A stretch of DNA of 60,640 nucleotides from JAYSFC01 sp041913505 (GTDB lineage: Bacteria; Pseudomonadota; Gammaproteobacteria; Burkholderiales; Burkholderiaceae_C): contig JAYSFC010000004.1 of assembly GCA_041913505.1 (NCBI GenBank), forward strand, positions 1-60,640, in the 5' to 3' direction. Shown here in pieces: positions 31,766 to 39,532 of this stretch. The translations under genes were made by a program, and so were the position numbers. Position 1 is the first letter of the stretch. Each line of letters begins with the position of its first letter. The notes under the pieces are model-generated. The model was given only the letters and a program-made list of their open reading frames with translations, was not told the origin of the DNA and ran no database searches.

Positions 31766-32398
31766 ATGATCAATATCGGCATTGTGGATGACCACGCCAT
31801 CGTGCGTTCCGGGTTGCGCCAGTTCTTCTCCGAGCACGTCGATCTGCGCGTGGTGGGCGAGGCGGCCAACGGCCGCGAGGCCATCGATCTCGTGCGCGCG
31901 CACGAGATCGATGTGCTCGTGATGGACCTGTCCATGCCCGGCCAGAGCGGGCTGGACGCGCTGGCCATGCTGCGCGCCAAGGCGCCCGACATGGGCATCC
32001 TGATCCTGAGCGGCTATCCCGAAGAGCATTACGCGATCAACCTCATCCGCCAGGGCGCCAGCGGCTACCTCAACAAGGAGTGCGATCCGTCGGAGATCGT
32101 CGAGGCCATCCGCACCATCGCGCTGGGCCGCCGCTATCTCACGCCCGCCGTGGCGGAGCTGCTCGCCCAGCAGCTGCACCGCAAGGACGACGCACCGCCG
32201 CACGAGCAACTGTCGGAGCGCGAGTTCCAGGTGTTCCTCAAGCTCGCGCGTGGGGAGACGGCGGGGGACATCGCCAAGTCGCTGTCGCTGAGCGTAAAGA
32301 CGGTGAGCACCTACCGCACGCGCCTCATGGAAAAGATGGGGCTTTCGTCCAACAGCGACCTGACCTACTACGCGCTGAAAAATCGCCTCATTGACTGA
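31766..32398 (+). CDS. NarL/FixJ-family response regulator
   Basis: A 210-aa two-domain regulator: receiver with Asp 54 as phosphorylation site (VLVMDLSMPG), Asp 8/9 and Lys 104, then a LuxR-type helix-turn-helix (LSEREFQVFLKLARGETAGDIAKSLSLSVKTVSTYRTRLMEKMG). It is divergent from the histidine kinase, with 128 bp between starts, where both promoters must lie (AT-richer TTATTCGGGATAAT near 31667-31680). Its 3' end overlaps the convergent single-domain receiver gene by 11 bp. Kinase-regulator pairing is inferred from position and matching families. Confidence 0.94.
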   Translation: MINIGIVDDHAIVRSGLRQFFSEHVDLRVVGEAANGREAIDLVRAHEIDVLVMDLSMPGQSGLDALAMLRAKAPDMGILILSGYPEEHYAINLIRQGASGYLNKECDPSEIVEAIRTIALGRRYLTPAVAELLAQQLHRKDDAPPHEQLSEREFQVFLKLARGETAGDIAKSLSLSVKTVSTYRTRLMEKMGLSSNSDLTYYALKNRLID

Positions 32399-32777
32399 GG
32401 TGGGTGCCGTTGCCGTGCTCGATGCAATAGTCCACAAGCGCATCGATCTCGTTGGACTTGTCGAACACGGCATCCACGCCCAGCTGGGCGCAGCGCATGC
32501 GCACCTCGGGCGTGGCGTAGTTGCTGAGCACCACGATCTTCTGGTGCGCCTGCCGCTCGCGGCAGGCCGCGAGCACGCCCAGGCCACTGCCCTGGCGCAG
32601 AAACAGATCCACGATGGCCAGATCCCATTGCCCGGGGTAATTGGTGAGCCAGGCCTTGCCCTCGTCCTCGGTCTCCGCGATGCCCACAGATTCGACCGAC
32701 GCCAGCTCCTCCAGCGTACCGATGAGGTTTTCGCGGATGGTGGCGTTGTCTTCGACGAGGTAGGTGCGCAGTTTCAC
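32388..32777 (-). CDS. Single-domain response regulator (CheY-like receiver)
   Basis: A 129-aa stand-alone receiver: Glu/Asp pair at residues 9-10 (VEDN), phospho-acceptor Asp 57 in LAIVDLFLRQGSG, and Lys 107 in VFDKSNE. There is no output domain. It converges with, and overlaps by 11 bp, the NarL-type regulator gene. It could act as a phosphate sink or as an adaptor in the same two-component system. Transcript overlap at the 3' ends might also allow antisense interference. Confidence 0.9.
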   Translation of the reverse strand: MKLRTYLVEDNATIRENLIGTLEELASVESVGIAETEDEGKAWLTNYPGQWDLAIVDLFLRQGSGLGVLAACRERQAHQKIVVLSNYATPEVRMRCAQLGVDAVFDKSNEIDALVDYCIEHGNGTHLSQ

Positions 32778-32887
32778 GGTGGGCCCAATCCAGGGCCGTG
32801 TGCGATGGCTGCAGCCCTGGCTCCACTATAGGAGTTGATGGCCGGCCATTCTGCCAGCGGCGGTTCGCCGTGGATGTAGGTGGCGTC

Positions 32888-33646
32888 CTACGCTGCGGTG
32901 GCCGCGCCGCATACGGGGCAGCCTGCATGGCGCTGGCTGCGCAGGCTGCTCCATTCCATGGAGCGCCCGTCGAGCATCAGCAGCCGTCCCGCCACGGACT
33001 GGCCCACGCCAGCAATGAGCTTGAGCGCCTCGGCGGCCTGCATGGCGCCCAGGATGCCGACCATGGGCGCGAAGACACCCATGGTGGAGCACTGCACCTC
33101 CTCGAACTCGGCGTCGGGGGGGAACAGGCAGGCGTAGCAGGGCGAGAGCGGATCGCGCGGATCGACCACCGTGAGCTGCCCATCGAAGCGGATCGCCGCG
33201 CCCGCTACGAGCGGCACGCCATGGCGCACGCAGGCAGCATTGATCGCGTGGCGCGTGGTGTAGTTGTCGGTGCAGTCGAGCACCACCGTGGCGGTGGGCA
33301 CGAGGCGGTCCAGTAGGGCCGCATCGGCACGCGCCTGTACGGTATCCACCTGTACGCCGGGATTGATCGCGTGCACGGCCTCGGCGGCAGAGGTTACCTT
33401 GGGCTGGCCCACACGCGCCGTGGTGTGGGCGATCTGGCGCTGCAGGTTGGTGAGGTCCACCGTATCGTTGTCCACGAGCGTAAGACGGCCCACGCCAGCC
33501 GAGCCGAGCAGCAGGGCCGCGGGCGAACCCAATCCGCCTGCCCCGATCACGAGGGCATGCGCCGTGAGAATGCGCTCCTGACCCTCGATGCCGATCTCGT
33601 CGAGCAGGATGTGGCGGGAGTAGCGCAGGAGTTGGTCGTCGGTCAT
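32888..33646 (-). CDS. moeB: MoeB/ThiF-type adenylyltransferase (molybdopterin-synthase adenylyltransferase-like)
   Basis: A 252-aa E1-like enzyme that adenylates the C-terminus of MoaD or ThiS so that sulfur can be added. Visible are the nucleotide-binding loop VIGAGGLGSPAALLL, the aspartate in LVDNDTVDLTNLQRQ, two zinc-ligand pairs (CYAC near residue 180 and CPVC near the C-terminus) and Cys in VQCSTMGVFAP. MoeB and ThiF cannot be separated with certainty from sequence; the length and lack of thi neighbours favour MoeB. A C7 run (33116-33122) lies in the frame without disrupting it. A terminator separates it from ctpA upstream. Confidence 0.88.
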   Translation of the reverse strand: MTDDQLLRYSRHILLDEIGIEGQERILTAHALVIGAGGLGSPAALLLGSAGVGRLTLVDNDTVDLTNLQRQIAHTTARVGQPKVTSAAEAVHAINPGVQVDTVQARADAALLDRLVPTATVVLDCTDNYTTRHAINAACVRHGVPLVAGAAIRFDGQLTVVDPRDPLSPCYACLFPPDAEFEEVQCSTMGVFAPMVGILGAMQAAEALKLIAGVGQSVAGRLLMLDGRSMEWSSLRSQRHAGCPVCGAATAA

Positions 33647-33652
33647 GGCAGT

Positions 33653-33679
33653 AAAAAAGCCGGGCCCGGGCCCGGCTTT
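33653..33679 (-). terminator. Terminator after ctpA, 24-nt perfect palindrome
   Basis: AAAGCCGGGCCC (33656-33667) is followed without spacer by its reverse complement (33668-33679), and A residues at 33653-33658 give a T tract on the minus strand. It lies 20 bp after the ctpA stop and 7 bp before the moeB start codon, so moeB must have its own start of transcription very close by or depend on readthrough. Confidence 0.85.
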
Positions 33680-33699
33680 GGCAGAGCGGGGAACCCCTC

Positions 33700-35136
33700 T
33701 CAGTTGTCCTTCTTCTCGTCCTTGCGCTCGGTCAGGGTCTTGCTCACGAGTACGGGCTGGCCCTTGAGGCGGTTGAGCGCCTGGGTGAGCTGGAAGTCCT
33801 TGTCCGTGCCGAACTCGGGCAGCTTGCGGTCGGCCGGGGATTTTTTGGCTTCCTCTTCGAGGCGCTTGCGGGCTTCCTCGCGGGCCTTTTCGCGCACCTG
33901 GTCCTTCTGCTCCTCGGTCTGGCCGTTGCCCAGGTGCTTGTCGAGGTCGGCCTCGCGCATGCGCAGCGCGGCGAACAGATCCCCCTCGGCAGTCTCGTCG
34001 AGCATCACATCGGGCACGATGCCCTTGGCCTGAATCGACTTGCCGCTGGGCGTGTAGTAGCGCGCCGTGGTCAGCTTGATGCCGGTGTCGGGGCCCAGTG
34101 GGCGTACGGTTTGCACGGAGCCCTTGCCGAAGGTCTGGCTGCCCATGAGCGTGGCGCGCTTGTGGTCCTGCAGCGCGCCGGCCACGATCTCGCTGGCCGA
34201 GGCCGAGCCTTCGTTGACCAGCACCACGAGCGGCACGGTCTTGAGCATGGCAGGCAGGCGCTTGAGCGGATCGCCATTGCCGCGGCGCACGTAGAACTCG
34301 GGTGCGGCCTTGTAGGTGGCCTTGCTTTCGGCGAGCTGGCCGTTGGTGGATACCACGGTGACGTTCTCTGGCAGGAAGGCCGCGGAGATGGCCACGGCCG
34401 CGTCAAGCAGGCCGCCGGGGTCGTTGCGCAGGTCGAGCACCAGGCCCTTGAGATTGGGCTCCTGCTTGTAGATTTCCTCGATCTTGCGCACGAAGTCGTC
34501 CACCGTGCGTTCCTGGAATTGCGACAGGCGGATCCATGCGTAGCCGGGTTCGATGACCTTGCCCTTGACGGACTGCGTCTTGATTTCCTCGCGCGTCACG
34601 GTCACGGGGAAGGTGCGGTTCTCGTCCTTGCGGAAGATGGTGAGCGTGACCTTGGTGTTGGGTTCGCCGCGCATCTTCTTGACGGCGTCGTTGAGCGCGA
34701 GGCCCCGCACGGCGGTGTCGTCGATCTTGGTGATCAGGTCATTCGTCTTGAGGCCCGCGCGGAATGCCGGGGACCCTTCGATGGGCGAGACGATCTTGAT
34801 GAGCCCGTCTTCCTGCGTGATCTCGATGCCCACGCCGACGAAGCGGCCCGTGGTGCCCTCGCGGAATTCCTTGAACGACTTCTTGTCGAAGTACTGCGAG
34901 TGCGGATCCAGGCTCGACACCATGCCCGAGATGGCGTCGGTGATGAGCTTCTTGTCGTCCACCGGCTCCACGTAGTCGGTCTTGATGAGGCCGAACACGG
35001 CGGAGAGCTGCTGGATCTCCTCGAGCGGCAGCGGCGTCATGGCGCCGCGCGCCACGGTCTGCAGCGATACCGTGGTCAGCGCGCCGGCGATCACACCCAC
35101 CGACACCCAACCCGCAATTTTCAATTTCTGGCCCAT
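33700..35136 (-). CDS. ctpA: S41 family carboxy-terminal processing peptidase (CtpA)
   Basis: A 478-aa periplasmic serine protease with an N-terminal membrane anchor/signal (about residues 7-28), a PDZ domain (about 95-180; GIEITQEDGLIKIVSPIEGSPAFRAGL) and the S41 catalytic core with the nucleophile in NEGSASASEIVAGAL and the lysine in GSQTFGKGSVQT. The C-terminal 80 residues are highly charged (EEQKDQVREKAREEARKRLEEEAKK) and probably helical. It trims C-termini of exported proteins. It lies downstream of gpmA with a hairpin (35177-35203) between them. Confidence 0.95.
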   Translation of the reverse strand: MGQKLKIAGWVSVGVIAGALTTVSLQTVARGAMTPLPLEEIQQLSAVFGLIKTDYVEPVDDKKLITDAISGMVSSLDPHSQYFDKKSFKEFREGTTGRFVGVGIEITQEDGLIKIVSPIEGSPAFRAGLKTNDLITKIDDTAVRGLALNDAVKKMRGEPNTKVTLTIFRKDENRTFPVTVTREEIKTQSVKGKVIEPGYAWIRLSQFQERTVDDFVRKIEEIYKQEPNLKGLVLDLRNDPGGLLDAAVAISAAFLPENVTVVSTNGQLAESKATYKAAPEFYVRRGNGDPLKRLPAMLKTVPLVVLVNEGSASASEIVAGALQDHKRATLMGSQTFGKGSVQTVRPLGPDTGIKLTTARYYTPSGKSIQAKGIVPDVMLDETAEGDLFAALRMREADLDKHLGNGQTEEQKDQVREKAREEARKRLEEEAKKSPADRKLPEFGTDKDFQLTQALNRLKGQPVLVSKTLTERKDEKKDN

Positions 35137-35176
35137 ACAACACCTTTACCGCTTCAATATACACCTTGGAAGGGCT

Positions 35177-35203
35177 GCGCCCGCGGGGGTTCCGCGCGGG
35201 CGC
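35177..35203 (-). other. Hairpin between gpmA and ctpA, no U tract
   Basis: A perfect 9-bp inverted repeat, GCGCCCGCG (35177-35185) and CGCGGGCGC (35195-35203), with a 9-base loop. On the minus strand it follows gpmA by about 40 bp and precedes ctpA by about 40 bp. Without a T run it may attenuate rather than fully end transcription. Confidence 0.55.
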
Positions 35204-35240
35204 TGGCTTTCCGCCGCTGTATAAGGGTTTTACCGGGGCT

Positions 35241-35984
35241 TTACGCCTTGCCTTGGGAGGCAACGGCCGCAGCCGCCCTGGCGGCCGCCTCGGCGTCGCC
35301 CAGGTAGTAGTGGCGAATGGGCTTGAGCTCGGCATCCAGTTCGTACACGAGCGGGATGCCGTTGGGGATGTTCAGGCCAACGATGTCGTTGTCGGAGATG
35401 TTGTCCAGGTACTTCACCAGGGCACGGATCGAGTTGCCATGGGCGGCCACCACCACGCGCTGGCCCGAGCGGATGGACGGGGCAATGGTGTCGTTCCAGA
35501 ACGGCAGCACGCGCGCCACCGTGTCCTTGAGGCACTCGGTCAGCGGCACCTGCTCGGGGGGCAGGCCGGCGTAGCGGCGGTCGCTGCGCTCGCTGCGCGG
35601 ATCGGTGGGTTCCAGCGCCGGCGGCGGCGTGTCGTAGCTGCGGCGCCAGACCAGCACCTGCGCGTCGCCGTACTGCTTGGCCATGTCGGCCTTGTTCAGG
35701 CCCTGCAGGGCGCCGTAGTGGCGCTCGTTCAGGCGCCAGCTCTTGTGCACCGGCAGCCAGGTGCGGTCCATCTCGTCCAGGCAGTACCACAGCGTGTGGA
35801 TGGCGCGCTTGAGCACGCTGGTGTAGCACAGGTCAAATTCGTAACCCTCGGCCTTGAGCAGCTTGCCGGCGGACATGGCCTGCGACACGCCCGTGGGGGT
35901 CAGGTCGACGTCGGTCCAGCCCGTGAAGCGGTTTTCGAGGTTCCAGGTGGATTCGCCGTGGCGGATGAGGACGAGCTTGTACAT
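35241..35984 (-). CDS. gpmA: 2,3-bisphosphoglycerate-dependent phosphoglycerate mutase
   Basis: A 247-aa glycolytic enzyme interconverting 3- and 2-phosphoglycerate. The phosphohistidine is in LIRHGESTWNLENRFTGW (His 9), with the family's GYEFDLCYTSVLKRAIHT, LNERHYGALQGLNK and the second histidine in VVAAHGNSIRAL. The start ATG 35984 fits the family; in-frame ATG 35993 would add three residues. Its 5' region runs directly into an inverted-repeat element (35994-36260), so the gene's promoter is either inside the element or was displaced by it. The last residues (AAARAAAAVASQGKA) are low complexity. Confidence 0.97.
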   Translation of the reverse strand: MYKLVLIRHGESTWNLENRFTGWTDVDLTPTGVSQAMSAGKLLKAEGYEFDLCYTSVLKRAIHTLWYCLDEMDRTWLPVHKSWRLNERHYGALQGLNKADMAKQYGDAQVLVWRRSYDTPPPALEPTDPRSERSDRRYAGLPPEQVPLTECLKDTVARVLPFWNDTIAPSIRSGQRVVVAAHGNSIRALVKYLDNISDNDIVGLNIPNGIPLVYELDAELKPIRHYYLGDAEAAARAAAAVASQGKA

Positions 35985-35993
35985 GGATTCCAT

Positions 35994-36260
35994 AGAGCGT
36001 TTATGCACTTTTACGTGCCCGCGAAAGCCGGGGAGAGGCCCGGCAACTGGGCGCAGGACGCGCCACGGTATGGGTACCGCAAGCGGACTGCAACGACGTG
36101 GCCGGGCCTCTCCCCGGCTTTCCCCAAAGGGTTGGTCCCAGAAGCTGGCACTCGCCGCGTTGCAGCGCTTGCCAAGGCGGCAGCCTTGGCTGCGCACGGC
36201 GTCTTGCGATCACTTGCTTCTGGGGCCAACGCGGGCACGCAAAAGTGCATAAAACGCTCT
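35994..36260. repeat. 267-bp element bounded by ~30-bp inverted repeats (MITE-like)
   Basis: The ends are inverted repeats: 35994-36023 and 36230-36260 match at 29 positions with one mismatch and one single-base gap, both beginning with AGAGCG when read inward. Inside are a perfect 21-bp inverted repeat (36024-36044 with 36101-36121), a 15-bp pair with one mismatch (about 36131-36145 with 36216-36230) and a hairpin GCCAAGG-CGGCAG-CCTTGGC. No transposase or other real gene is present; open frames through it are by-products. It fills most of the 337-bp gap between gpmA and the rhodanese gene. No target-site duplication is obvious. Confidence 0.8.
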
Positions 36261-36321
36261 GGGATAACAGGTCAAAACCCTGCATTCTAAAATTGCGGGG
36301 TTTGCCAACCCAAGGACTGAC

Positions 36322-36729
36322 GTGAAATTCATCATCGAGAACTGGTATTTGTTCTTCATCGCCCTCGCATCGGGCGCCATGCTGCTGCTGCCGGTGCTCA
36401 AGGGCGCGGCGGGCGGTGCGCTCACGGCGGCCAACGCGGTGCAGCTCATCAACCGCGAGAAGGCCGTGGTCATCGACGTGTGCGAGCCCGAGGAATTCGC
36501 GGCGGGCCATGTGAACGGCGCCAAGAACGTGCCGCTCGCCCAACTGGAAGAGCGCCTGCCCGGCGTCGTCAAGAACAAGGCGCTGCCGCTGGTGCTGGTC
36601 TGCGCCAAGGGCGCGCGCGCGCAGCGTGCCGTGGCGGTGGCCAAGAAGCTCGGCTACGACAACGCCCAAGCCCTGGCCGGGGGCCTGAGCGCCTGGCGCG
36701 AGGCCAACCTGCCGGTTGAGAAAAGCTGA
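36322..36729 (+). CDS. Membrane-anchored rhodanese-like protein
   Basis: A 135-aa protein: one N-terminal helix (about residues 8-27) and a single rhodanese domain with DVCEPEEFAAGHVNGAKNVP and the active-site loop CAKGAR (Cys 94). Sulfurtransferase activity is plausible. The start is a GTG (36322), with AAGGA about 9 bases upstream. The rhodanese-grxC-secB-gpsA order is typical for betaproteobacteria. A terminator hairpin stands between this gene and grxC (36751-36778), so the genes are neighbours but perhaps only partly co-transcribed. Confidence 0.92.
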   Translation: MKFIIENWYLFFIALASGAMLLLPVLKGAAGGALTAANAVQLINREKAVVIDVCEPEEFAAGHVNGAKNVPLAQLEERLPGVVKNKALPLVLVCAKGARAQRAVAVAKKLGYDNAQALAGGLSAWREANLPVEKS

Positions 36730-36750
36730 CCTGCCCCCATCTATCCCAGG

Positions 36751-36778
36751 AGGCGCCGTGGCCGGCGCCTTCGTTTTT
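36751..36778 (+). terminator. Terminator between the rhodanese gene and grxC
   Basis: AGGCGCC (36751-36757) pairs with GGCGCCT (36764-36770) around a 6-base loop and is followed by TCGTTTTT. It ends only 19 bp before the grxC start, so grxC either relies on readthrough or on a promoter overlapping the hairpin. Confidence 0.8.
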
Positions 36779-36796
36779 CCCCCAGGAAAGTCCACC

Positions 36797-37054
36797 ATGC
36801 AACCCGTCAAGATGTACACCACCGCGGTCTGCCCCTATTGCATTCGGGCCAAGCAGATCCTCAAGTCCAAGGGCGTGGAGCAGATCGAGGAGATCCGCAT
36901 CGACACCGACCCTGCCGCGCGCAACCACATGATGGAAATCACGGGCCGGCGCACCGTGCCGCAGATCTTCATCGGCGACACGCATGTGGGCGGCCACGAC
37001 GACCTCGTGGCCCTTGACGGGCGCGGCGGTCTCATGCCCCTGCTGGGAGCCTGA
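36797..37054 (+). CDS. grxC: Glutaredoxin 3
   Basis: An 85-aa dithiol glutaredoxin. The redox site CPYC is at residues 12-15 (YTTAVCPYCIRAK), with the glutathione-binding TVPQIFIGDTHVGGHDDL segment. AGGAAAG lies about 6 bases before ATG 36797; the longer frame from 36716 overlaps the terminator and is not used. It reduces protein and glutathione disulfides in the cytoplasm. It sits between the rhodanese and secB genes. Confidence 0.96.
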   Translation: MQPVKMYTTAVCPYCIRAKQILKSKGVEQIEEIRIDTDPAARNHMMEITGRRTVPQIFIGDTHVGGHDDLVALDGRGGLMPLLGA

Positions 37055-37090
37055 CGCCTGCGTTCGTGGCGGCATAATGCAGCCCCAAGT

Positions 37091-37130
37091 GCCCGCTGCG
37101 GGAGCGATTCCCGGGCGGGCTTTGTTTTGT
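37091..37130 (+). terminator. Terminator after grxC
   Basis: GCCCGC (37091-37096) pairs with GCGGGC (37115-37120), with a further inner GGGA/TCCC pairing, followed by TTTGTTTTGT. The remaining gap to secB (37131-37179) probably carries the secB promoter; no clear hexamers are seen. Confidence 0.75.
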
Positions 37131-37179
37131 CAGAACTTTCGTTCTGTCGCCGCTTAGATTGCATTGAGAGATTGACACC

Positions 37180-37632
37180 ATGGCCGATCAAGAAAACCCC
37201 GTGTTCCAGATCCAGCGCGTGTACCTGAAGGACCTGTCGCTCGAGCAGCCCAACTCGCCTGCGATCCTGCTGGAGCAGGAGCAGCCCAGCGTGGACATCC
37301 AACTCGGCGTGGAAGCGACCCCCGTGGCCGACGGTATCTTCGAAGTGGCCGTGACGGCCACCGTGCAGACCAAGATCAAGGACAAGACGGTGTTCCTGGT
37401 CGAGGCCAAGCAGGCCGGCATCTTCGAGATCCGCAACGTGCCTGAAGACCAGATGGGCGCCATCATCGGCATCGCTTGCCCGCAGATCGTCTACCCCTAC
37501 CTGCGCGGCAACGTGGCCGACACCGTGACGCGCGCCGGCTTCCCGCCCGTGCACCTGGCCGAGATCAACTTCCAGGCCATGTACGAGCAGCAGCAGGCCG
37601 CCAACTCCGGCGCACCCGCAGTCGCCCAGTAA
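37180..37632 (+). CDS. secB: Protein-export chaperone SecB
   Basis: A 150-aa tetrameric chaperone that keeps secretory proteins unfolded and hands them to SecA. Family motifs are FQIQRVYLKDLSLEQPNSP, VEAKQAGIF and the strongly conserved YLRGNVADTVTRAGFPPVHLAEINFQAMYEQQ near the C-terminus. Length is typical. It follows grxC after a terminator and precedes gpsA by 59 bp, which is the usual secB-gpsA arrangement. Confidence 0.98.
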   Translation: MADQENPVFQIQRVYLKDLSLEQPNSPAILLEQEQPSVDIQLGVEATPVADGIFEVAVTATVQTKIKDKTVFLVEAKQAGIFEIRNVPEDQMGAIIGIACPQIVYPYLRGNVADTVTRAGFPPVHLAEINFQAMYEQQQAANSGAPAVAQ

Positions 37633-37691
37633 GGTGATGGCATTGGAGGCTTTTTAGGCCTCTGGTGCTTGGTGGCTGGGTGCAAGTTGCT

Positions 37692-38687
37692 ATGAATATC
37701 GTAGTAATCGGGGCCGGCGCCTGGGGCACGGCCCTGGCCATGAGCGCGGCGGCCCACCCTGCGGGGCATGCCGTGACGCTGTGGGCCCGCGATGCCGCCC
37801 AGGCTGCAGCCATGCAGCAGGCGCGGCAGAACCAGCGCTACCTGCCGGGGCTCGCGTTCCCGGCGGGCCTGCATGTGGCGTCGGGCAGCGCGCAGGCGCT
37901 TGCGTCCCTGCAGGCCGATCTGTTCATCGTTGCCACGCCCATGGCGGCCCTGCGCGAAATGCTGGGGCTGCTGCGCGGCTGCGCCGCACCCGTGGCCTGG
38001 CTGTGCAAGGGCTTCGAGTCCGGCACGGGCCTCATGGCCCACGAGGTCTGCGCCGAAGTGGCGCCTGCGTTGCGCAGTGGCGTGCTGAGCGGGCCGAGCT
38101 TTGCGCAGGAGGTGGCGTGCGGCCAGCCCACCGCGCTGGTGGCGGCGAGCGGGCATGCCGAGGTGCGCCAGGCGCTGGTGGCGGCCTTTCACGGCGCGTC
38201 GCTGCGCGTCTATGCCAGCGATGACATCGTCGGCGTGGAGGTGGGCGGGGCGGTGAAGAATGTGCTGGCCATTGCCACGGGGCTTTGCGACGGACTGCGG
38301 CTGGGGCTGAACGCGCGGGCTGCGCTGATCACGCGCGGCCTGGCCGAGATGACGCGCCTGGGCCTCGCGCTGGGCGCACGGGCCGAAACCTTCATGGGGC
38401 TGTCGGGCCTGGGCGACCTCGTGCTCACGGCTACGGGCGATCTGTCGCGCAATCGCCGTGTCGGTCTGCTGCTCGCCGAAGGCAAGACGCAGCAGCAGGC
38501 CGTGGATTCGCTGGGCCATGTGGCCGAGGGTGTGTACAGCGCCCGCACCGTGGTGCAGCGGGCACGGGAACTGGGCGTGGAAATGCCCATTGCCGAATGC
38601 GTGGTGGCGCTGCTGGACGGCCGCCTGCACGCCGCGGACGGCGTGGCGGCGCTGATGGAGCGCGAGCCCACGGTCGAGCAGCACTGA
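37692..38687 (+). CDS. gpsA: NAD(P)H-dependent glycerol-3-phosphate dehydrogenase
   Basis: A 331-aa enzyme that reduces dihydroxyacetone phosphate to glycerol-3-phosphate for phospholipid synthesis. The N-terminus MNIVVIGAGAWGTALA holds the NAD-binding fold; further motifs are GPSFAQEVACGQPTA, GVEVGGAVKNVLAIATG (with the catalytic lysine) and FMGLSGLGDLVLTATGDLSRNRRVG. ATG 37692 is chosen over the longer frame from 37665 because the Rossmann motif begins at once. It follows secB. Confidence 0.97.
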   Translation: MNIVVIGAGAWGTALAMSAAAHPAGHAVTLWARDAAQAAAMQQARQNQRYLPGLAFPAGLHVASGSAQALASLQADLFIVATPMAALREMLGLLRGCAAPVAWLCKGFESGTGLMAHEVCAEVAPALRSGVLSGPSFAQEVACGQPTALVAASGHAEVRQALVAAFHGASLRVYASDDIVGVEVGGAVKNVLAIATGLCDGLRLGLNARAALITRGLAEMTRLGLALGARAETFMGLSGLGDLVLTATGDLSRNRRVGLLLAEGKTQQQAVDSLGHVAEGVYSARTVVQRARELGVEMPIAECVVALLDGRLHAADGVAALMEREPTVEQH

Positions 38688-38790
38688 CGGCGCCCTGGGC
38701 CGCCCCGCACCGCGGGAGGCTTGAAACGCGGCCTGCATTGTCGTAGCCTGCGCTCCTCGCCACACCCTCCGTGGATTCGGGAGAAATGCC

Positions 38791-39501
38791 ATGCCTTTTC
38801 GCGCCCCGCAGATCCTGCTGTCCGCTACCGTCGCCGTGCTCGCGGCCTGCGGGGCCCCGCCGCCCGCCCAGGAGGCTCCCGCGTCCTCCGCCATGGGGTT
38901 TTTCGTGACCAGCGGAAACCCCGGCCGGGGCGCGGATCTGGGCGGACTGAACGGTGCCGACCGGTACTGCCAGGCGCTCGCGGGTGGTGCCGGGGCCGGG
39001 GGGCGCACCTGGCGGGCCTACCTGAGCACGACGGCAACCCCGTCCAGCCCGGCGGTCAACGCCCGAGACCGCATCGGTGCCGGCCCCTGGTACAACGCCC
39101 GTGGCGCGCTGATCGCGCGCAATGTGGAAGAACTGCATGGCGCCAACCAGATCACCAAGCAGACGGCGCTTACCGAAACGGGCGAACCGGTCAGTGGCCG
39201 TGGCGATGCCGTCAACATGCACGACATCCTGACGGGCTCGCTGCCCGATGGGCGGGCCTCCAAGGCCGCTGAAGACACCACATGCAGCAACTGGACCAGC
39301 AGCGGCTCGGGGGCGGCCCTGGTGGGTCACCACGATCGCTCCGGGCTGGACGACAGCGATGCCGCCAAGTCGTGGAACTCGTCGCACGCCACGCGGGGCT
39401 GCGGTGCGGCGGCCCTGCAGTCGACCGGGGGCGCGGGGCGGCTGTACTGTTTTGCGGCCGATGCGCCGCAGGGCGTGCGCACGCGGGAACGCGGCTACTG
39501 A
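38791..39501 (+). CDS. DUF1554-like secreted lipoprotein
   Basis: A 236-aa exported protein with a lipoprotein signal (VAVLAAC, Cys 20). The body has the pattern of DUF1554/endostatin-like lectin-fold domains: FFVTSGNPGRGADLGGLNGADRYCQALA, TWRAYLSTT, NARDRIGAGPWYNARG, and late cysteines (TTCSNWTSSG, RGCGAAAL, RLYCFAAD) that could form disulfides. Function is unknown; such domains occur in surface proteins. No neighbour suggests a pathway; it lies alone between gpsA and the convergent panC, and the 103-bp upstream gap has no recognisable promoter. Confidence 0.75.
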   Translation: MPFRAPQILLSATVAVLAACGAPPPAQEAPASSAMGFFVTSGNPGRGADLGGLNGADRYCQALAGGAGAGGRTWRAYLSTTATPSSPAVNARDRIGAGPWYNARGALIARNVEELHGANQITKQTALTETGEPVSGRGDAVNMHDILTGSLPDGRASKAAEDTTCSNWTSSGSGAALVGHHDRSGLDDSDAAKSWNSSHATRGCGAAALQSTGGAGRLYCFAADAPQGVRTRERGY

Positions 39502-39532
39502 GGCCCGCAGGGTGCCGGCGGGCGCCGGGCCG

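Noticed and set aside
36001..36822. Open frames running through the inverted-repeat element into the rhodanese gene
   Set aside because: The translations are by-products of the repeat; no ribosome binding sites or family features. The element is better described as a repeat.
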